A stretch of 10,990 bases of DNA from Rubrivirga sp. (lineage in GTDB: Bacteria > Bacteroidota > Rhodothermia > Rhodothermales > Rubricoccaceae). Numbering within the stretch: the stretch's first letter is position 1; each line of letters starts with the position of its first letter. The position numbers were made by a program, and so were the translations under genes. The stretch is taken from NCBI GenBank assembly GCA_012269805.1, contig JAAXJP010000267.1, forward strand, positions 1 to 10,990, written 5' to 3'. Under the pieces are notes generated by a model. That model did no database searches, was not told the origin of the DNA, and saw only the letters and a list, made by a program, of their open reading frames with translations. Shown here piece after piece: positions 6,563-10,990 of the stretch.

Positions 6563-7573
6563 TCAGCGGCGGCCGGCAAGGCGGTCGAAGGCCCGCTGCT
6601 GGTCGGTCCCCGGCGGTACGTCGTACGGGTCCGGCGGGAGGTTGACCATCCGGATGACCGGGTACTGCGGCCGGTGGACGAACGGCTGCGGCGGCTCCGA
6701 GATGTCGTCGCCGATGATGAGCACCATCGTGCCCTGGTCCGTGATCCGGCCGCCGGCCGACGAGATGTGCTCGCGCTGGTTCTCGACGTCCCACGTGTCG
6801 GTCCACTCGTAGAGCCACTTCGCGTCGGGCTCCAGCAACCGGATGCAGCCGTGCGAGGCCGGGCCCGAGGTCGGGAGCGCGTACTGGTGCATGTGGATGC
6901 CGCGCTGCTCGTGGAGGTTCATGACCCAGTACATCTCCCAGAGCTCGGCGTCCGGGGCCGTCGAGCCGTAGCCCGGGCTGAGCGTCGAGACGCGGTAGTC
7001 CTGCTTCCAGTTGACGTTGAACCGGCCGCTCGGCGTCCGGCCGCTCTCGTTGCCCGTGTTGATGATGCCCCACCGCTCGAGCTCGCCGTGCGAGTAGGCG
7101 CCCCAGGCCTGGATCTGCTTGTCGAGGATCACGATCTGGTCGAGGTCGCGCGCGCCGGGGTAGTAGCGCGGGAACGGCGAGTAGGCCCGGAAGTCGAGCC
7201 CGAAGTGGGTCGGCACGACGAGCGTGTCGCCGGGGCTGAGGGCCTCGAGGTCGTTCCGGTTGAGGAGCCACAGGAGCGGCTTGATCACGTCGCGGTCGCC
7301 GCCGAACCGGCGGTACAGCGAGAGCCGCGCCTCGAGCCGGTTCTGGCCCTCGGGCACGATGTAGTAGTCGTAGTAGACGCGCGGGACGTCGGCGATGGAC
7401 TCGGCCGTCCGCCGCTCCATCGTGTCGACGAGCCAGGCCTGGCTGAAGTAGGTGACGGCGCCGTCGTCGGCAAAGTCCTGAGAGATGGCGGCGTCGGCGG
7501 CGAGGTCGGCCTGGCTCTGGGCCGCCGCCGGGAGGGCGAGGACGAGGAGGAAGGCCGCGGCGAGAGCACGCAT
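6563..7573 (-). CDS. secreted YkuD-family L,D-transpeptidase
   Basis: L,D-transpeptidases are periplasmic cysteine enzymes that cross-link peptidoglycan through 3-3 bonds or attach proteins to it. This 336-residue protein has a signal peptide (1-18, ending PAAA, then Gln19). A segment around NRNDLEALSPGDTLVVP resembles a single degenerate LysM peptidoglycan-binding motif. The catalytic region follows: IINTGNESGRTPSGRF, then GIHMHQYALPTSGPASHGCIRLLEPD. That gives nucleophile C243 in SHGCIRL with H241 next to it and an upstream His at 227 or 229. About 70 residues follow the catalytic domain, ending in a Pro/Tyr/Arg-rich tail. It is transcribed alone, divergent from the S9 peptidase and convergent with paralogue C. 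The stop (TCA on the plus strand) is at 6563-6565. The family call is firm; cross-linking versus protein attachment cannot be decided. Confidence 0.93.
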   Translation of the reverse strand: MRALAAAFLLVLALPAAAQSQADLAADAAISQDFADDGAVTYFSQAWLVDTMERRTAESIADVPRVYYDYYIVPEGQNRLEARLSLYRRFGGDRDVIKPLLWLLNRNDLEALSPGDTLVVPTHFGLDFRAYSPFPRYYPGARDLDQIVILDKQIQAWGAYSHGELERWGIINTGNESGRTPSGRFNVNWKQDYRVSTLSPGYGSTAPDAELWEMYWVMNLHEQRGIHMHQYALPTSGPASHGCIRLLEPDAKWLYEWTDTWDVENQREHISSAGGRITDQGTMVLIIGDDISEPPQPFVHRPQYPVIRMVNLPPDPYDVPPGTDQQRAFDRLAGRR

Positions 7574-7598
7574 GGGGGCAGAAATCAGGTGTGTGTCG

Positions 7599-7604
7599 AG
7601 TATA
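7599..7604 (-). promoter_or_regulatory. candidate -10 element for the L,D-transpeptidase gene
   Basis: TATACT on the minus strand (7604-7599) ends 25 bases before the start codon. It is one of the few A+T-rich hexamers in a very G+C-rich region and a near match to the sigma-70 -10 consensus. No clear -35 hexamer sits at 16-18 bases upstream. The implied transcript leader is about 20 bases. Confidence 0.45.
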
Positions 7605-7629
7605 CCGCGGGGGGCGGAGGGGGGTCCGC

Positions 7630-7661
7630 GAAGACCGCTCCAGGGGAAGACCGCTCCAGGG
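7630..7661. repeat. perfect tandem 16-bp direct repeat
   Basis: GAAGACCGCTCCAGGG occurs at 7630-7645 and again, abutting and without mismatch, at 7646-7661. It lies in the 275-base region between the divergent L,D-transpeptidase and S9 peptidase genes, just upstream of the candidate L,D-transpeptidase promoter. It may be a pair of activator sites or a recent replication-slippage duplication. Confidence 0.85.
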
Positions 7662-7731
7662 ACCGTGCCACCGGCCCCGCTCCCGCGTCCTGCCCCTCAA
7701 CGGGCGCGTGTCGGCGATCCGTGCCCGCCTG

Positions 7732-7751
7732 GCCGGTCGGCGGTGACCGGC
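7732..7751. repeat. inverted repeat in the divergent intergenic region
   Basis: GCCGGTC (7732-7738) and GACCGGC (7745-7751) are perfect reverse complements separated by GGCGGT. The dyad is in the middle of the region between the L,D-transpeptidase and S9 peptidase genes, about 100 bases before the S9 start. It could be a binding site; no regulator is evident. Confidence 0.4.
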
Positions 7752-7789
7752 AGCGTGGTCGGTTGGCCCGCCTGACCGCGCAGCCCCGC

Positions 7790-7809
7790 CCGCCTCGGCA
7801 CCGAGGCGG
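7790..7809. repeat. 9-bp inverted repeat with a 2-base centre, upstream of the S9 peptidase gene
   Basis: CCGCCTCGG (7790-7798), then CA, then its exact reverse complement CCGAGGCGG (7801-7809). It ends 39 bases before the S9 start codon and 8 bases before a possible -10-like GTACCAT (7818-7824), so it would cover the -35 position. That placement suits an operator, but a nearly identical sequence inside a coding region (9985-10004) argues for a dispersed short repeat or coincidence. Confidence 0.6.
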
Positions 7810-7848
7810 AGGGGGCGGTACCATCGGGGACCTCTCGCCTCTCCGCCC

Positions 7849-9918
7849 ATGCTCCGCCGTCTGCCCCTTCTCTTGCTCGCGCTCGCCGTCGGCGCCGTCT
7901 CCGCCCAGCCCCGGGCCGACGACCGCCCGCCGCTCGGGCTGATGGACGTGTTCGAGCTCGAATACGCCTCGGACCCCCAGATCGCGCCCGACGGCGAGAC
8001 CGTCGTCTACCGCCGCAACCGGCTCGACGTCCAGACCGACCGCGTCCGCGGCGACCTCTGGACGGTCCGGGCCGACGGCTCGGGCCACCGGCCGCTCGTG
8101 ACGGGCGTCGACGCGTCGACGCCGCGGTGGGCGCCGGACGGTCTCCGCCTCGCCTACCTCGCGCGCGATGAGGACGAGGGCCGCCGGCACCTCATGGTCC
8201 GCTACCTCGACACGGGGGCGACGGTGCCGGTCGCGCGCCTGCCGTCGGCGCCGGGCGGCATCGCGTGGTCCCCGGACGGGACGCAGATCGCGTTCACGCG
8301 CTTCGTGGAGGGCTCGGCCGATCCGATGGCGTCGCTGCCGGGCCCGCCGGAGGGCGCCGAGTGGGCCGCCTCACCGCGCGTCATCGAGACGACGATCTAC
8401 CGCCGCGACGGCGCCGGCTACGTCGAGCCCGGCCACCGCCAGCTGTTCGTGGTCTCGGCCGAGGGCGGCACGCCCCGCCAGCTCACGTTCGGCCCGCACG
8501 ACGTGGACGGGACGCCGGCCTGGACGCCCGACGGCCGCGCGCTCGTCGTCTCCAGCGACCGCCGCGAGGGCGCCGAGCTCGACCCCGGCGACTCCGAGCT
8601 CTACCGCGTCGACCTCGCCACGGGCACCCTCACCGTGATCACCGACCGCGTCGGGGCGGACCGGAGCCCGGCCGTCGGCCCCGACGGGACGATCGCCTAC
8701 CTCGGCTCCGACGACCGCCGCCTGGGCTACCAGCTCACGAACCTCTACGTCCGCGACGGGGAGGAGAGCGAGCGGCTCCTGCCCGCGCTCGACCGCGACC
8801 TCCAGGATCCGACGTGGACCGCCGAGAGCGACCTCGTGGTCGCCTACGACGACGAGGGCACGACGCGCCTCGCCCTCGTGACCGACCGCGGCGAGCTCCG
8901 CCCGCTCGCCGAGAACCTCGGTGGGACGTCGATCGGGCGGCCCTACGGCGGCGGCTCGTTCTCCGTCGGCGGCGGGCGCGTGGCGTTCACGCTCACCGCA
9001 CCCGGCCACCCGGCCGACGTGGCCGTCGCCGACCTCGACGGCGGCGGGGTCCGGCGCCTGACCGACCTCAACGGCGACCTGTTCTCGCAGCGGACGCTCG
9101 GGGAGGTCGAGGAGATCTGGGCCGAGTCGTCGGCCGACGGGCGGCGCGTCCACGGATGGATCGTCCGACCGCCCAATTTCGACCGGAACCGGCGGTACCC
9201 CCTCGTCCTCGAGATCCACGGCGGGCCGTTCGCCAACTACGGGCCGCGGTTCTCGATGGAGGCCCAGCTCTACGCGGCCGCCGGCTACGTCGTCCTCTAC
9301 ACGAACCCGCGCGGTTCGACGAGCTACGGCGAGGACTTCGGCAACCTCATCGACCGGGCCTACCCAGGGCAGGACTACGACGACCTCATGAGCTCGGTCG
9401 ACGCCGCGCTCGACCTCGGCTACGTCGACCCCGACCGGCTCTACGTCACGGGCGGCTCGGGCGGCGGCGTCCTCACGGCCTGGATCGTGGGCCACACCGA
9501 CCGCTTCGCCGCGGCCGTCGTGGCGAAGCCCGTCATCAACTGGACGAGTTGGTTGCTCACGGCCGACTCCTACGTCTTCGGCGCGAAGTACTGGTTCGAC
9601 GAGCTCCCGTGGGAAGACCCGGACGCCTACTGGCGCCGCTCGCCGCTGGCCCACGTCGGGAAGGTGACGACGCCGACGATGGTGCTGACGGGCGAGGAGG
9701 ACGTCCGGACGCCGATGTCGGAGTCGGAGCAGTACTACCAGGCGCTTCGGCTGGAGGAGGTGCCGAGCGCGCTCGTCCGCGTGCCGGGCGCGTCGCACGG
9801 GATCGCCAGCCGCCCGAGCGGGCTCATGCGGAAGGTGGGCTACATCCTGGCGTGGTTCGAGCGCTACGGCGGCCCCGCGCTCGCCGCCAACGAATCCGGC
9901 CCGTCCGTGTCCAACTGA
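7849..9918 (+). CDS. secreted S9-family (prolyl oligopeptidase-type) serine peptidase
   Basis: A 689-residue exported peptidase of the S9 clan, related to acylaminoacyl peptidase and dipeptidyl peptidase IV types, which trim short peptides. The signal peptide is residues 1-19 (ending AVSA, then Gln20). Residues about 30-400 form a beta-propeller with PD40/TolB-like strands such as RWAPDG, AWSPDG and AWTPDG. The alpha/beta-hydrolase domain (about 430-680) has HGGP at 457-460, the nucleophile elbow GGSGGG with S537, D618 in GEEDVRTP, and H650 in GASHGI, so the triad looks complete. The residue after the nucleophile is Gly where many members have Tyr. The nearby ARG-type loop reads TNPRGSTSYG. 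It heads a probable operon: the lipoprotein gene begins 19 bases after its stop. The start is fixed by the signal peptide. Exact substrate preference cannot be read from the sequence. Confidence 0.94.
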   Translation: MLRRLPLLLLALAVGAVSAQPRADDRPPLGLMDVFELEYASDPQIAPDGETVVYRRNRLDVQTDRVRGDLWTVRADGSGHRPLVTGVDASTPRWAPDGLRLAYLARDEDEGRRHLMVRYLDTGATVPVARLPSAPGGIAWSPDGTQIAFTRFVEGSADPMASLPGPPEGAEWAASPRVIETTIYRRDGAGYVEPGHRQLFVVSAEGGTPRQLTFGPHDVDGTPAWTPDGRALVVSSDRREGAELDPGDSELYRVDLATGTLTVITDRVGADRSPAVGPDGTIAYLGSDDRRLGYQLTNLYVRDGEESERLLPALDRDLQDPTWTAESDLVVAYDDEGTTRLALVTDRGELRPLAENLGGTSIGRPYGGGSFSVGGGRVAFTLTAPGHPADVAVADLDGGGVRRLTDLNGDLFSQRTLGEVEEIWAESSADGRRVHGWIVRPPNFDRNRRYPLVLEIHGGPFANYGPRFSMEAQLYAAAGYVVLYTNPRGSTSYGEDFGNLIDRAYPGQDYDDLMSSVDAALDLGYVDPDRLYVTGGSGGGVLTAWIVGHTDRFAAAVVAKPVINWTSWLLTADSYVFGAKYWFDELPWEDPDAYWRRSPLAHVGKVTTPTMVLTGEEDVRTPMSESEQYYQALRLEEVPSALVRVPGASHGIASRPSGLMRKVGYILAWFERYGGPALAANESGPSVSN

Positions 9919-9937
9919 TCGACCCCCCGCGTTAGCC

Positions 9938-10387
9938 ATGCGACACGCCCTTCTCGCCTCCGTGCTTCTGGTGGCCGGCTGCGCCCGCCTCGGCGCCGAG
10001 GCGGACCGACCCCGGCCGAACGCCGAGGCCGAGCTCCGCGCCGCCGAGCGGGCCTGGCTCGACGCCTACGACGACCACGACGTCGAGGCCATGCGCCGGA
10101 TCGTCGGCGACGAGTTCCAGATCGTCTACCAGAGCGGCGAGGTCGTCGACAAGGCGGGGACGGTCGCCATGCTCACCCCCGGCCAAGCCGACGACCCCGC
10201 CACGCGGCAGTACACCGAGGACACGACGGTCCGGCTCTACGGCGACGTGGCCGTCCTCCAGGGCGTCTACGTGTCCGAGGGGCCCGGGATCGTCCGGCGC
10301 TCCCGGTACACCGACACCTGGCTCTGGCGCGACGGCCGGTGGCAGGTCGTCGCCTCGCATCTCACCCGGATCCGCGATACCGACTGA
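9938..10387 (+). CDS. DUF4440/SnoaL-like (NTF2-fold) lipoprotein
   Basis: A 149-residue protein with a short type II signal peptide: LVAGC, with Cys15 as the predicted lipidated residue, so it should be membrane-anchored. After a short linker (16-30) comes a helix-rich start (AAERAWLDAYDDHDVEAMRRIVGDEF) and a beta-rich body ending TDTWLWRDGRWQVVASH. That order is typical of DUF4440/SnoaL-like NTF2-fold proteins, in which the WRDGRWQVV strand is a hallmark. Members range from enzymes to ligand-binding proteins, and no specific activity can be assigned. It lies 19 bases after the S9 peptidase gene, and its TGA overlaps the ATG of the HD gene (TGATG), which suggests translational coupling. A perfect 20-bp palindrome (9985-10004) falls in the linker just behind the lipobox. 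Confidence 0.88.
   Translation: MRHALLASVLLVAGCARLGAEADRPRPNAEAELRAAERAWLDAYDDHDVEAMRRIVGDEFQIVYQSGEVVDKAGTVAMLTPGQADDPATRQYTEDTTVRLYGDVAVLQGVYVSEGPGIVRRSRYTDTWLWRDGRWQVVASHLTRIRDTD
9985..10004. repeat. perfect 20-bp palindrome inside the lipoprotein gene
   Basis: CCGCCTCGGCGCCGAGGCGG is its own reverse complement. It encodes the residues just after the lipidated cysteine (from Arg17 on). With flanks it matches the intergenic dyad at 7790-7809 over 23 bases with one difference at the centre. Confidence 0.7.
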
Positions 10388-10941
10388 TGCCGACCCTCGA
10401 CGACGCCCGCGCCCTGTTCCACGAGTGGACCGAGACCGACAGCCTCCGCCGCCACGGATACGCGGTCGAGGCGGCCATGGCCGAGATGGCGCGCCGGCGC
10501 GACGGCGACGTCGAGGCGTGGCGGATCGCCGGGCTCCTCCACGACCTCGACTACGAAAAGCACCCGTCGCTCGACGAGCACCCGACGGTCGGCGTCGCGG
10601 CGCTGGAGCGGCTCGGGTACCCCGAGGAGATCCGGACGGCCATCCTGGGGCACGCGCCCTACCTCGGCGTCCCCCGCGAGACCGAGATGGCCAAGGCCCT
10701 CTTCGCCGTCGACGAGCTGGCCGGCTTCGTGACGGCGGTCGCCCACGTCCGCCCGACCGGGCTCGACGGGATGACGGTGCGCTCGGTCAAGAAGAAGCTG
10801 AAGGACAAGCGGTTCGCCGCCGCCGTCTCCCGCGAGGACATCCAGCAGGGTGCCGACGAGCTGGGCCTCGAGTTGGGAGAGCTGATCCAAATCGTGATCG
10901 ACGGGATGACAGAGGAAGCCTCGCGGCTCGGTTTCGCGTAG
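10387..10941 (+). CDS. HD-domain protein (putative metal-dependent phosphohydrolase)
   Basis: A 184-residue protein without signal peptide or membrane segment, so probably cytoplasmic. It carries an HD fold: H23 in RRHGYAVEAAM, H52-D53 in GLLHDLDYEKHP, H89 in ILGHAPY and D109 in FAVDELAGF. These match the H...HD...D metal-ligand pattern of HD phosphohydrolases, which act on nucleotides or other phosphate esters. A basic stretch (VRSVKKKLKDKRF) and an acidic C-terminal helix follow. The frame is open upstream to 10339, but ATG at 10387 overlaps the preceding stop as TGATG and gives the typical N-terminus, so it is preferred. It is the third gene of the S9 peptidase operon. It is an HD-superfamily hydrolase of a type common in bacteria; the substrate is unknown. 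Confidence 0.9.
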   Translation: MPTLDDARALFHEWTETDSLRRHGYAVEAAMAEMARRRDGDVEAWRIAGLLHDLDYEKHPSLDEHPTVGVAALERLGYPEEIRTAILGHAPYLGVPRETEMAKALFAVDELAGFVTAVAHVRPTGLDGMTVRSVKKKLKDKRFAAAVSREDIQQGADELGLELGELIQIVIDGMTEEASRLGFA

Positions 10942-10978
10942 GACCCCGCCGGCCCCCGCCCCCGCCCGGTCTGGGGTC
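10942..10978. terminator. weak inverted repeat after the HD gene
   Basis: GACCCC (10942-10947), directly after the stop codon, is the reverse complement of GGGGTC (10973-10978), with a C-rich loop of 25 bases between. There is no T run. It may be part of a terminator for the S9-lipoprotein-HD operon, but the window ends 12 bases later and the pairing is short. Confidence 0.25.
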
Positions 10979-10990
10979 GCCCGCTGACGG

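Noticed and set aside
6503..7942. Plus-strand frame covering the L,D-transpeptidase gene and the divergent gap
   Set aside because: It is antisense to a gene with a convincing SHGCIRL active site, and its translation has no family features.
7849..9918. The Gly after the S9 nucleophile (GGSGGG) as a sign of inactivation
   Set aside because: Ser537, Asp618 and His650 are all in the expected motifs. Only the neighbouring residue differs from the common GGSYGG, so activity is more likely than not.
8371..9939. Long minus-strand frame opposite the S9 peptidase, and the plus-strand frame 8265-9935
   Set aside because: Both lie over a clearly recognisable S9 peptidase with a complete triad. Their translations are low-complexity Arg/Val/Gly/Ala without motifs.
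1..10990. CRISPR array, tRNA or rRNA gene, transposase, integrase, phage or defence genes
   Set aside because: I found no regularly spaced repeats, no cloverleaf-like sequence, and no recognisable recombinase or nuclease motif. The repeats present are single pairs or short dyads.

Overview
This is a roughly 11 kb chromosomal window of very high G+C, with third codon positions almost always G or C. It looks like an ordinary envelope-biogenesis and secreted-protein neighbourhood, not a mobile or defence island. I see no tRNA, rRNA, CRISPR array, insertion sequence, integrase or toxin-antitoxin pair. The likely source is a Rhodothermota bacterium, perhaps Rubricoccaceae (Rubrivirga/Rubricoccus type). 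Three things suggest this: extreme G+C, start codons preceded by C-rich rather than Shine-Dalgarno leaders, and Gln directly after every predicted signal peptidase I site, a habit known from the Bacteroidota side of the tree. The assignment is an inference from style, not from a database match.

Layout. (1) 1-384, minus: 5' part of a Spy/LTXXQ-like periplasmic protein that runs off the left edge. (2) 385-715: divergent intergenic region. (3) 716-3232, plus: a long CcmF-type haem lyase subunit of System I cytochrome c maturation, with the tryptophan-rich motif and four candidate haem histidines. (4) 3394-6444, plus: three adjacent secreted proteins, called A, B and C here, which together carry four copies of one DUF3108-like domain. 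A and B have one copy each; C is a two-copy fusion whose halves echo A and B in order. (5) 6466-6509: a strong bidirectional terminator between convergent genes. (6) 6563-7573, minus: a secreted YkuD-type L,D-transpeptidase. (7) 7574-7848: a 275-base divergent intergenic region with a perfect 16-bp tandem repeat and two dyads. (8) 7849-10941, plus: a probable operon of a secreted S9 serine peptidase, a DUF4440/NTF2-like lipoprotein and an HD-domain protein, the last two joined by a TGATG stop/start overlap.

Eight of the nine genes encode exported or membrane proteins; only the HD protein looks cytoplasmic. The genes do not form one recognisable pathway. The shared themes are envelope maintenance (L,D-transpeptidase, Spy-like protein, S9 peptidase), haem attachment to exported cytochromes (CcmF), and an uncharacterised secreted domain family that has expanded locally. 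The most unusual item is that domain array; the rest are modest regulatory and repeat observations.
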